From Dichetophora obliterata (lineage: Eukaryota; Arthropoda; Insecta; Diptera; Sciomyzidae), in contig OY986435.1 of the NCBI GenBank assembly GCA_963920525.1, positions 275,550,848-275,614,847 of the forward strand: DNA of 64,000 bases. The letters are read 5' to 3'. The translations under genes were made by a program, and so were the position numbers. Within the stretch, counting starts at the first letter, position 1. The number at the start of each line of letters is the position of its first letter. The notes beneath the pieces are model-generated. The model worked only from the letters and a program-made list of their open reading frames with translations. It did not search any database and had not been told where the DNA came from. Shown here piece by piece: positions 1 through 10,225 of this stretch.

Positions 1-447
1 ATTATATTGAATTAAACTCACACTTTTTTTTTCGTTAATTCTGAAACTGTTTACAAGTAAACACCAAGTACGTTAACTTTTTTGATTCACTGTTTACCTA
101 CATACAATTTAAAACTTACCGCAGCTAACACTAACTCAAACAAAAGCTGCCCACATGCCGCCACGTTACTTCACGGTGTCTGTGTTCACACATAATTGTG
201 TTCGCTCCAGCAAAACTGCTCCGGCAAAACCGTTAAGCGTTAAGCTTAAAAACCAAAATTAATTCTCAGTCGGCACTAAATCGCAATGCGTTGCAATTTT
301 TATTAACACTCAGCTTTAGACATAGACACACACATGCACAGAACTAAACATACATACTAATAACACACTGACTCATTCACTTATTCACTTCGTTTGAAAC
401 GGAATCGGAAGGATAAACAGAAAAGTAAAGGCAAACATCAGAGGCGG

Positions 448-476
448 CAACACCAGCAGCAACAGCAACAGCAGCC
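448..476. repeat. CAG/CAA microsatellite
   Basis: Short interrupted run of CAG and CAA triplets. It encodes glutamine in one frame, but the surrounding frame is short and has no recognisable domain. Confidence 0.8.
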
Positions 477-835
477 TATTTGTTGTTGCAGCAATGATGA
501 TGCTGTTGTTGCTTTTGTTTTTTATGCTTTTCTTAATACATTTCGTTTACAATCATCTTCATATGTATTTTCTTTTTCGTTTTTTTTTTGTCGTTCTGTT
601 GAGTTCTTGTTTCTTTGGTTCTGTTCCCTCTGAATATGATGCTGTTGCTGCTGTTGCTGCCTTTTCTTTCTGCCTTCTCTTTACAACTTCGTCTTTTATT
701 AATCCTAATGACATCGAAATATATATCCGCATGCTGAGCAACATGATGCTGCGGCATGCTTACTGCATTAAAGCAACAACAACGTCAATTCGGATGCATT
801 GCACACATAGCAACAGCATACAGCTAGGGCACCAC

Positions 836-859
836 CAACAACAACAACAACAACAACAA
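836..859. repeat. (CAA)8 microsatellite
   Basis: Eight perfect CAA units followed directly by TAA. A simple repeat; no coding role supported. Confidence 0.85.
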
Positions 860-1515
860 TAAAACAACCATCTCTGCACATTTTCTATTTTCCGCTGCTT
901 TTTCCACATTTCTATCTTCTATAAAATTTTTCTTTACGGTTTGCCTCGAAGAGAAGCTATTTCCTTGAGTCATTTTACTAGATGCTGCTACGATGTCGCT
1001 TGAATGAATTTTATTAAAATAAAAAAAAGGAGTGGGAGCTTTCTTTAAGCGTGCCAAAATAAAAGTTTGCTGCCCCTTATTTGCGCCAGGGTGTATTTTT
1101 CTTTCTTATGCTAGCCTAGAAGTATTCTTTCGAAGTAAAGTTTTTGCATCGAATGCTTTATACACTTGCATAAATCTTTAAAAAACAATCACTTTCGAAA
1201 TTAAATAAAAAAAAAACTGTTACAAATTACTTCAAAACAAATTTTCGAAAACATTTTGCGGAGATTTATTGTCAAAAAAATAAAGCTTGTACCAAAACGA
1301 TTGGCGAATCAAATTTTGGCAGAAATGTTTTTCAGAGAGCAGAAATTTTGTTTTTCTTAGTCTATAATGCAATAAAAAATATTGCATATATATATTGTAT
1401 ATATATCAAAAGAGACACAACTCAAAATTTTTACATTTTCATTAGGAGCAAAAAAACAATTTTTTTTTTCAAGGGACAAAACGATTTTTTTTTCATTAAA
1501 GTCTAAGAATATCAG

Positions 1516-1735
1516 CCCAATTCTGAATGATTTTTCCCAGGAAATTGGAAAAGTGAGTTTTCATTTTAAAGATAGCAGATAAAGATATCACAGTTTTTTT
1601 TATTTACACTCATGAATATTGGCAGTTGATAAACAAATTGGCATTAAAAATGCCCAGAATGTTTTTAAACTTTATCTTAAATAAAAATGAAAACTCCCTT
1701 TCACGATTCCGCGGGAAAAATCATTCAGAATTAGG
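1516..1735. mobile_element. 220-bp MITE, copy A
   Basis: Ends are near-perfect inverted repeats of about 23 bp (left CCCAATTCTGAATGATTTTT, right arm its complement with one change). The arms continue with weaker pairing through GTGAGTTTTCATTT. The interior (CTCATGAATATTGGCAG) matches, in inverse orientation, the interior of the element at 21524-21911, so this is one dispersed family. No coding capacity and no clear target duplication. Confidence 0.75.
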
Positions 1736-1739
1736 TTGT

Positions 1740-3070
1740 ATGTGTACAAAATTAAGACAACCGATGCAGACGATCACTAGACCGGATTGAAAAAAATGTT
1801 CATGTGCCGTTTGTCTGAAATAATAGTAGGGGAAATGGTCTGGCAGTGGGAGTGGTTTCGTTTTTTTATCCTAACTTTAGCAAATGCTAATATTTTTGAG
1901 TCACCGCTTTACCGTTCGAAACCTACAGTCTTCAGCTACAACTTTTCTGAAGTACCTTGTTAAATTATCTGAGGAAAAGTCAGAGTAATGCCCATCGGCG
2001 CAAAACTTACAAAATTGAGAAAAAAATTGTTTGCCTAGCAGTAGGAATTCCTATAAAACACAAAATAAGTGCTGTAAAAACTGTAAAAGTGAAGTATAAA
2101 CAACAAATAAACTTTTATTCATCTATATCAGTCACAATTTTGGTACGTAAAAAAACGTTGGCGCATGTGTGCACATTTCAAATGCAACGGTCTTTTGCGC
2201 ACCCTACAATTGATTGAGTTGTTTACAGTCAGTTTACATGGCAAAGGCTTTAATCTAATAATACAAAAGTCCTCTACAGACGATGATGAATTTTGCGATG
2301 ATGGCGGCGGTGGTGATAGTTTTTTGGCGTGCTTCGTTCTTGGCTCAGTCACTTGTATATATTTTGGCGGAGGTTTCTTTTTTGATGTTGTCGAAGACCG
2401 TTTATTTTATTTTTTTCTAAGAGGTTCAAGATTTTCAGCTGTGGTCAACACAGAACTTTTCATTGGCTTGCGCCAGCGATTCGATTTTTTGACCTGTGTT
2501 ATCGATTGAACTGGGCCAATGTCTGCCAAAATTGACGACAAATTTATTTATGACAATAAAGACAGTTTGAACTTATTTAATTGTAATTATGATGTTTGGT
2601 TGGCAAAAACGTAATTTGTACGAATTCCCACTGCTAGCTAAAACGAATTCCCACTGCTCGTTTTTAAAGCTATTTTTAAAATGCCCAATTTTCTTTATTA
2701 TTTGGTTCCGTACGGCACAAATCCATTGCCGCATCTTATTGAAAACTAAAAACTGTAGAACAAACCATATACTCACTTTTTATATCGTTTGGGAATAGCC
2801 ACAGACTTAAGACTCTTAAAAATCCAAACAACAATATTTGATTTTTTTAACACCGTTATTAGCACAGCTCAGGCAAACGTGTATTTTCGTTTCAAAACAA
2901 CATGTAAGTGAATTTATTATAAGGCAATGCAACTTGCCATTCAAAGTCAAACCATTGGTAATGCCAGAGGAAAAATACAGTGTACTCCCCTTTAGCAATA
3001 ATGTTTTTAAGTCCTGGTCAAAAAAATTACATAAGAGCCCCAAAAAATAAGTATACAGTTTAAGGGTCGT
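1740..3070. other. no gene or repeat recognised
   Basis: AT-rich non-coding DNA. Overlapping short frames at 2128-2509 lie on both strands and carry no known motif. Nothing further is supported. Confidence 0.4.
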
Positions 3071-3073
3071 AAC

Positions 3074-4980
3074 CAGGGGCGTAACTAGCGGGGGTAAGGG
3101 GGTAGACTACCCTCCTTACTTTTTTAGAGTCGGCTAATTGTTTTTTTTTTACCAAAATTTTTTTGAAAATATTGATTTTTATAAAAAATAATTATGAACG
3201 CATGAAAGCCAGTCGTACCTTTTATTGCCATTTTCATAACAAAAACCAACTTTAGTCGGCTATTTCATTTTAATTCATACCCAAAATTATCTTCAGTCGG
3301 CCAATTCAATTTCAGTCGTACCTTAAACAAACTTCAGTCGGCCAACTCATTTTAAGTCGTATCAGCGTTGAACTGTTGTAAACAAATCCAGTGTTCCTTT
3401 GTGACAAAATGCAGAAAAAGTTCAAAAAAGTAGTATAAATTTGGTCAAAAAAGTACGGAAATAGTAATGTTAAAGAGAGCAACGGACCAAATGGAAAAAA
3501 TTGACGATTTTTAGCCCAATTGTGCAACCGTGTCCTTGACCAAAAATAAAAACCGCAAATGATATTTTTGTTTAACCAAAAAGATATTAATGATTTTTAT
3601 TTAAGATTTAAAAGATAAAATCAATTAATGCTTAAATTTTTGGATATAGCTTAATGATAACAGTCCCTTGTCAAAAACTTGAAAAAATAAATGGAATAAA
3701 ACAAGCTCAAACGAACAAAGGTTAACTCAGTCGCCACACATATTCCCCTTTTTAAAACCTAATTAATACATTTTTGTAGAACTATCTGAGATTGAAATTT
3801 TTATACATTTGTAAAAAAAAATTTAATGACGATTGAAATCGGCCAACATATTTAAAGAAATTTTCTTAGTTCAACAACTCTGATGTAAAATCTGTAATTT
3901 CATAGACTTAACATTTTAATTTGAATACAATTATAATAAAAAAATATATACTGAATTTAAAAGATTTAGTCAGAGTATTGAAAAAGGTCTGTTTAACTTT
4001 TAAACTCGAGATGATGGCAAAAAGAACATCATTTTTAAATCTGCATTCAAAATTCATTTATTATAAAAGCATCGCTTTATGTCATTGTTGATGTTCTAAT
4101 CGAAATTTCTCAAAGCTCTTAAAAATTTGACAAGTGGACTCGAAATGCTGCATATTCGCTATCAAACCAACTCATTTCTGTGGACTTTATTATAAGTCTT
4201 GTTTTTATGAAAAATGTGCTAGTAAAAATGAAACTCCTGACTGAATTTCTTAAAGCCGTTGAACTGAATATTTTAAATGCTATGAAATTTATTTCTTGTG
4301 ACCTTAAATCATTAGAAAAAATAAATTCGGACTCTGAAGGTACGGATAACCTAATTAATAGTGCTGTTGCATTGTTAAAATCTTTTAATGTTGATGCTGA
4401 AAAGGAATTCTCAATTCGCCATCGCCTTCGTCTTGCGACGAAACGTTTGGATGATAACAATGCCAACGCGGCTTATTCTTCGATGAACTGTTTTTATAAA
4501 AGAGAATTTAAACTTGATTCTCACTGATGCGAGATAGTTTAAGCAGTTGCTTAGAAACAATAAAGCCTCTGTATGAACTTTTTAATCCATATCTATCTTC
4601 TATTAACTTGACCCAAAAGCGAATTCTAGAATCAATAAAATTGCTACCAAAAATTGTTTGTCGGATTCACTTCAATTGAAAGCGGAATTGGCAGTATTCT
4701 ATGATCTATACGAAGGCGTAAAAACTCTATGGGGTACAGCTAATGTTTCAGAATGCAATAAAAAATCTCTTCCTGCAGTTAACAAAATGTCGCGTTTGTT
4801 GTGCACAGTGCCTGTAACTGTTTCAGGAAATGAGATAATGTTCAGCAAATTAAAATTAGATAAAAATTATTTAAGAACCACACAAAGTGACTCACGTCAT
4901 ATTGACTTATTAATACTCTCATCGGAAAAGGACATTGTTGATCTCATTAACTTAGATAATATTGCGCAGCCTTAAAAAAA
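3074..4980 (+). mobile_element. decayed hAT-type DNA transposon
   Basis: The left edge CAGGGGCGTAACTAG has the CAGGG start typical of hAT terminal repeats. It is followed by at least five scattered copies of a short motif AGTCGGC(C)AA/T between 3130 and 3840, which look like subterminal repeats. A transposase remnant ends at 4975. I did not find the matching right terminal repeat, so the right edge is set at the end of the coding remnant. Confidence 0.6.
4180..4975 (+). pseudogene. hAT transposase C-terminal remnant
   Basis: Three consecutive reading-frame segments (4180-4527, about 4526-4675, 4658-4975) look like one protein broken by frameshifts. The last segment ends in a typical hAT C-terminal dimerisation domain: LPAVNKMSRLLCTVPVTVSG, then FSKLKLDKNYLR, then IDLLILSSEKDIVDLINLD. 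The family uses this region for transposase oligomerisation, and its ancestral form excises and inserts hAT elements in the nucleus. The catalytic core upstream is too decayed to read. No start codon is assigned. The pattern resembles the ZMYM1-like hAT lineage, which is inference from motif memory. Confidence 0.75.
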
Positions 4981-5179
4981 AAGAAGAATTAATGTTTAAA
5001 TATTATACTTAAAAGTTAAGTTTGTATTTTTTATTTAAATCACTATTTTCTTTTTAATAATTTAAAAAATTTAAAGAAAAAATGTATAAGAAATTGAAAG
5101 CCTTGTGTATTTTTTTAACACATATAAACTATGAATTTTTAAAAAGACACAGATCAGATAGCTTATCTAAGAAATCATT

Positions 5180-5714
5180 TATCCAATCACGATTGGAAAC
5201 AGGAGTAAGAAATGAAGAATCATCAGACGATCTCCAAGCCACAAAAGGTAGGTTAAAATCACCCAGCAAAATAAGAACGTCTTTATTTTTTAACAAATTA
5301 TGAACTTATTCGATGGCTTGTAAATGTTTTAAATAAATTGTTAAGTCACATTTAGGAGGAATGTAAAAGCAGGTAACATAAATAATACTATTATTTAATT
5401 AGCAGTTAGCAACACAAATGAACTCAATGTCACTGGTGTCAAGAATCGTCAATTCTTCAGATACAAGCAAATTTTGAACAGCTATCAAAACACCACCACC
5501 GATCGTTGTCATGACGATCTTTACGAAAAATTTGATATTTATTGCACATTATTTCAGAATTTAAGATATTAGAGCGAAGCCAAGTTTCTGTAAAAATTAT
5601 AATGTTATATTCGAAATCAAAACTGTTAATTAAAATATCGGAAAGTTTGGAGTTAAGACCCCTGACATTTTGGTACGCAAGCTCTAATTTAGACTTGCGG
5701 TTTATTAATCGTTT
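5180..5714 (-). pseudogene. CR1/L2-like non-LTR element, ORF2 endonuclease fragment
   Basis: Reading leftwards from about 5714, the minus strand encodes AYQNVRGLNSKLSDILI, then IIIFTETWL, then after a frameshift GGGVLIAVQNLLVSEELTI, and near 5260 VLILLGDFNLPF. This is the order of an apurinic-type endonuclease (EEP) domain, which nicks target DNA for target-primed reverse transcription. There are several stops and at least one frameshift, and no reverse transcriptase follows, so this is a 3'-truncated dead copy. It starts a few bases after the ORF1 stop, as usual for two-ORF non-LTR elements. The RT fragment at 45.6-46.8 kb could belong to the same family, but nothing in common can be aligned. 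Confidence 0.75.
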
Positions 5715-6646
5715 TTTGGATGAGATTCAGGGCTATTTCGAGGACGCAGCAAAAGTGCAACATTTAATGGTCTTGGATTGCTTTTAAATTCAAATTTGCG
5801 TACAATTGTGTTTGGCGGCCAAAAGTTTACATCAACTATAGAATTAAATAAATTTTCAGGAACTGTTAATCTAAAAGAAGTAATCGATCTTACAATTGAA
5901 TTTATGAACCGAAAGATGTATCCTCTGTTGTATCCGCAGCTAAGCGAGAAACAAAGATTGATTTAGTTGGTGGAATTGCAATTAATGGCTTAGGTGGAAC
6001 AGAAACCTGTGAAGTAAGAGGAACAACCTGGGAATTGACCAAAGTTGGTGAAAGAGAAACAGTTTGGGCATAAGTCATGACTGGCAATGAAAGTGGAGGT
6101 GCCAGCACTGGCAAAGGAGCAGAAATAGAGATGTTTGCTGTAATCGAAGTAGAAGTTAAAATGAGAGGAGGGGCCGTTATACCACAAATGTCCATGTCAT
6201 CAGCAATGTCATATACAGAAGAATGAAGATTTGGAGTTGAATCCGTTTTTTGCTTACTACGCAAAGACATGTGTTTTTTTTGCGCTTGGGTGAAGGAATT
6301 GACTCTTCAATATATTTAAAATCGTCGAAAAGACTGGTATTTATAAAATTTTGCAAAAAACGAAGAAAGTTCCTTGCTTATTTCAAAGAAGCCTTGCTTC
6401 GTCTGCTTGAAAAGCTTGTAGAAGTTGATGTCAGCCAATCTACATTTCTCGCAACCCTTTACCTTCCCCAACACAATCCGCAACTCGACCTGTCACGCCT
6501 GCACATTTGGTATGAACAGCATTATCACATAACCAGCATGATAAAAACCGCTCAGTTTTATCCCTTACAGAGCAGCTAGGCTTAGCACAAATCATATTAA
6601 AATAATGAAAGATAAAATGACGAAAATAAGGCAAAAAACACTGCAC
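5715..6646 (-). pseudogene. CR1/L2-like non-LTR element, ORF1 remnant
   Basis: The 5' part (6646-6440) encodes a PHD-like cysteine/histidine finger: ICAKPSCS, FLSCWLCDNAVHTKCAGV (C-x4-C, C-x2-C, H-x2-C spacing). A proline/serine/threonine-rich linker follows (6270-5902). The C-terminal segment includes VPENLFNSIVDVNFWPP and ends in a stop next to the endonuclease start. ORF1 proteins with PHD-like fingers are known in CR1 and related non-LTR elements and bind element RNA or chaperone it. Frame changes between the three segments show it is inactive. Class assignment rests on domain order, not on a search. Confidence 0.65.
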
Positions 6647-6649
6647 TTA

Positions 6650-7740
6650 ATTGACAAGCAAAAATTTTAACAAAGTTTATCAATAAGAAAAATAAAAGAA
6701 AAATTAGCGTTGTAACCACCCTGTACTAAAAGTTCCTAAAAGTATACAGCGATTAACAAAAGTATGTAGCAAAAACTTAAAATACAATTGATGTACAACT
6801 GCTAATGTAAGAATGAGACAAATAATCAAACGAAGAACACAAACAACAGAAACAAGCGAATATGAATGTAAAAACAAAATTCAAAAACTTAGCTTCCACA
6901 GCTTATGAAAAATTTGTCATAAACAAGTTTTATTTTTCTTCTTTGATAGAATTAAATGGAAAAGTAAACAAAAATTATAAAAACCTGACTGAAAAACGTC
7001 CTCAAATGTCCCAAAAAGCACAAGTTTACACAAAAATTAGACTTTAATATTTAAAAACACTGGAATAAATTAAAAAATTTTCGCAACAAAGTTATCAAAC
7101 AATCTGTTCAGAACGAGAGTTGATTGAGAACTGAACGGTTGGTTGTATTAAAGTTTCAAATAAGCATTTTGTAACAAATCATTCGTTTTGTTGCAAATAA
7201 GTTGAACTACGGTGTAATTATGTTACGAATAAATGCTTTTGTTGTAAAAATGTTTCATAGAGTTTTGAAAAAATAAGTAATTTTTCCGTTTAATTAACAT
7301 TACAGCATTTCTTTTTATAGCACCTACAAAAAGTGTTTGTGTATTGCAATTAAACAAATACAGTAACGAGTTAGCAACCTAGATGCGACTTAGTTGCTTT
7401 ATATTTATATTAAGTTATATCAATATCACAGCAACTAAATGTTCAAAACTTCGGTTTGAAGATGCTTTTATTAAGTTATAGGGAAGTCACTACAACTGAA
7501 TGTTTTAAATTTTGCTGTGACGCACTAAAATGCCATAAGCAAAATATAAATTTTAATGTTCACAAAAAATTCTGTGTTGCTTGTCAATTTCTTTGTGTAG
7601 GCTTCTACTACCATGTAATCCATTTTTGTCTTATTTCAGCGTTCAACGAGACTACCAAATTGAACGAATTTTTCATTGAATGGCAATGAATCATTGTGAA
7701 ATTATGAGAATTTGTTTTGTTGAAGGTTGAAATTAGGTTT
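6650..7740. other. AT-rich, no gene recognised
   Basis: May include 5' UTR of the minus-strand retroelement at 5.2-6.6 kb. Frames at 6862-7047 and 7456-7689 have no recognisable motif and biased AT-driven composition. Confidence 0.35.
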
Positions 7741-8170
7741 TTATTCAGTTACAAGAACATTGGAAATAGTCATTGCAACCTTATGCTGCATTGAGGTTAT
7801 AATTCAGTTGCTACAATTTTAGGAAACATTATTATAACTACTAAACAATGTAGTTAGGAAAAATAACTTTGAATTGAGGTTTTTATTAAGTTGCAAGAAC
7901 ATTGTAAATAATCATTGCAAACTAGTGCTGTATCAAGGTTATTATTCAGTTGATGAAAGTTTAAAAAACATAATAGTAACTTATAAAATTTTACTTGATA
8001 GAAAAACTATGCATTGAGGGAGAACTTATATAATGTAGTTACATGAAAGTTGTATTGGAGTTATAATTCAGTTGCAAGAAGTTTTGAATAAAATTGTTGT
8101 AAGTAAATGCTGTATTAAGGTTATTATTCAGTTGCAACCACTTTAAAAAAATATTTGTAAATATTTGTGA
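7741..8170. repeat. degenerate tandem repeat with TTATTCAGTTGCAA core
   Basis: The core TTATTCAGTTGCAAG or a close variant recurs at about 7741, 7799, 7882, 7940, 8062 and 8122, giving spacings near 60, 82, 58, 122 and 60 bp. This suggests an old dimeric repeat of about 140 bp. Confidence 0.55.
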
Positions 8171-8190
8171 ATCAAAGTAACTGTCGTACC

Positions 8191-8625
8191 TACACCCAAA
8201 AAATATTTAGGATAAAATTACGAATAAAATCTTTGTAGAAATACAGAGGCTATTCGTAGAATGTACAAATGTTTTGTACATAGTACAAACGTTTGTAGTG
8301 TTGGCCGCATGAACAAAAATTTTTGAATTCGTAACTTTGTACATTCTACAAACGCTAGTTTGTAAAAATCTATAATGTATAAATTTGTGAACTGAACGAA
8401 CATTGTTTGATAATATACAAAGCGGTGGCAGCAGCATTCGTATATTTGTTTGTATCTTTGTAGATGAAACGAATGCGTTTGTAAAATATACCAATATTTC
8501 TTTGTACAATGTACAAACGGTCATTTGTATTATTCACAAAGTCGTTCGTAGGCTGAAAAGAACAAACAGCTTTGTAGAATATAATAATTGTTTTGTACAT
8601 AGTACGAAGCTTTTTTTTGGGTGTA
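8191..8625. mobile_element. 435-bp palindrome-rich MITE, TACACCCAAAAAA ends
   Basis: Perfect 13-bp terminal inverted repeats (TACACCCAAAAAA and its complement). If the outermost TA is the target duplication, the ends are CACCC and the element is TA-flanked like Tc1/mariner MITEs. The interior is unusually rich in short palindromes such as TTGTACATAGTACAA (about 8274 and 8594) and TTTGTACAATGTACAAA (about 8500). Overlapping open frames on both strands reflect this symmetry and are not genes. Confidence 0.7.
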
Positions 8626-9186
8626 TATTAATACCAATTACACAAAAAGAAGCAACACTGGAAAACATATGTTGTTTTTTACGACTCTGGCATTAATTGT
8701 ACACTTATAGCATGAACCGTTTCAAAAGATTTGTCAATAATAATAATAATATTGCGAAAGGAAACAAGTGCACAGATCCTTCGCCGGCACGCAGGTTGCA
8801 GAATCATATTTTCCGACGAAAAACTCTTGTTTTTGCAAGCAAGCCACAACTCGAAAAATGATAGAGCGCACGCAGCTTGCATGGCAGAAATTTCTAAAGA
8901 AAAAAAAACCGTTGAAAGATTTCAAAATGTTTCGTCAATCATGGTTTGGGGGCGCTTTCTCCGAAAAAGGTAAATTGCTCCTTCTTCTTATCGAAAAAGG
9001 CGTTAAAATAATTCGGAATATTACTGACAACATGTTTTAAAGAACTATCTTAAAGAGAGGGTTACTTTTGTTTTCAGCAAGATTCTTTTCCAGCACAAAA
9101 GGCAAAAATCGTTCAAAGGTGGTGCAGAGCAAATTGTCTATATTTTATTTCTGTTGAAGGAATGCCCTCGTCATCCCCTGACCTAA

Positions 9187-9594
9187 GGGGTCGTCCATAA
9201 ACTACGTTACTGATTTTTCGGTTTTTTTACCCCCCCTCCCCCTGCGTTACTTTTCGTAGTGCTTTTCAAAACCCCTCCTCCCATAAAGTAACGTGACATA
9301 TGTAATTTATTCATTCGAATGATTATAAATTTTGACTAGCTCTGACAATTTCCACTAGTATTAGTGACTAGTATGACTAGATACATTAAAGGTCGTCCAT
9401 AACTACGTTACTGATTTTACGGTTTTTTTACCCCCCCTCCCCCTGCGTTACTTTTCGTAGTGCTTTTCAAAACCCCTCCCCCCATAAAGTAACGTGACAT
9501 ATGTAATTTATTCATTCGAATGATTATAAATTTTGACTAGCTCTGACAATTTCCACTAGTATTAGTGACTAGTATGACTAGATACATTAAAGGA
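9187..9594. repeat. 204-bp tandem duplication of the element's left end
   Basis: 9187-9390 and 9391-9594 are almost identical, each starting with the terminal GGTCGTCCAT motif. The second unit lacks two leading G and one internal A. The copy at 60 kb has only one unit, so the duplication arose in this copy and looks recent. Confidence 0.85.
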
Positions 9595-9609
9595 ACAATT
9601 GGAAAAAAG

Positions 9610-9990
9610 TCAATAATTAATATCATCTGTAAAAGCTATTCCATCTGCGATCCATGATTCGATGCTCTCAATCACTGGGATAGAAGAAGCTGGTAGCTTT
9701 GTTGAGGATTCTTCAAAATAGAATTTTTCATCGGATTCTATGTCGACAAATTCAGGTGAATCCTCACTTCTAACGCAAAGAAATTCACCTGGTCTTTGAC
9801 AGAGTACCCTTAAAGGCTGCACCCGAGCTGCACCAAGTTCTGTGTTTTTGTGTAAATGCTTTCTGAAAATTGATTTATGTAAATAGTATTTTTTATTCCG
9901 ATTTATTGTAAACGATATAATACAAACCTATGACAATTCATAGAAGTTTTAAGAACGAAATACAAGCCGCAGGTAGGACACGACCTTGAA
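9610..9990 (-). pseudogene. C2H2 zinc-finger frame with an intron, inside the TIR element (copy 1)
   Basis: Exon 1 (about 9990-9928, minus) encodes SRSCPTCGLYFVLKTSMNCH. A 65-nt intron (9927-9863; donor AG/GTTTGT, acceptor TTTTCAG) joins it in frame to exon 2 (9862-9610), so the finger completes as C-x2-C-x12-H-x4-H with H-R-K-H-L-H across the junction. Exon 2 continues through ELGAARVQPLRVLCQRPGEF and an acidic tail (VDIESDEKFYFEESS) to a stop. The finger suggests DNA binding, perhaps to the element's own ends, which is inference. No initiating ATG is evident, so exon 1 is probably internal and upstream coding sequence has been lost. The same exons occur at 60449-60830 on the plus strand. 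Confidence 0.6.
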
Positions 9991-10020
9991 CCGATTTCTT
10001 CTTTCCGAGAAGGACAGTAC

Positions 10021-10225
10021 ATGTCATACGGCATCTCCTTTGATCAAGAACATTCAGGCCTTAACGTCAAAGTCTGTCGCAAAAGCAAAGACCCAAATTT
10101 TTCAGACGTGTGCTGAGATGGTGAAGGAATACCAAAATGTTCCTGTGTCGAGGGAAAAGGCGGTGGAAGAAATCGTTGAAACAAAAGTTAACCATCAACT
10201 TAGACGATCAAACATAAACATGTAA
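10021..10225 (+). pseudogene. short conserved frame divergent from the zinc finger (copy 1)
   Basis: Starts at ATG (MSYGISF), about 30 bp from exon 1 of the zinc-finger frame and in the opposite direction. A single inserted base near 10046 shifts the frame. After it the sequence matches copy 2 (60213-60416): IQALTSK, AKAKTQIFQTCAEMVKEYQ, NVPVSREKAVEEIVETKVNH, RRSNINM, stop. I do not recognise the protein; it is small, lysine- and glutamate-rich and probably helical. It may be the first exon of a longer protein lost by internal deletion. Confidence 0.45.

Larger units (their letters stand above)
1..1080. other. host-like low-complexity flank, no gene recognised
   Basis: AT-rich DNA with pyrimidine-rich stretches, CA dinucleotides and short CAG/CAA runs. 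Open frames here come from low-complexity sequence (poly-Q, poly-L/F) and overlap on both strands, so none is called a gene. Composition resembles an intron or UTR flank of a fly gene; that is inference only. Confidence 0.4.

Noticed and set aside
394..862. Glutamine-, leucine- and phenylalanine-rich frames on both strands
   Set aside because: They follow CAG/CAA and T-rich tracts, overlap each other, and have no domain or splice context.
2128..2509. Overlapping frames on both strands with acidic or basic segments
   Set aside because: No recognisable motif, no splice or start context, and both strands equally open.
8203..8696. Several overlapping 60-105-codon frames in the palindrome-rich MITE
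   Set aside because: Produced by repeated TTTGTA/TACAAA palindromes, so both strands encode similar low-complexity peptides.
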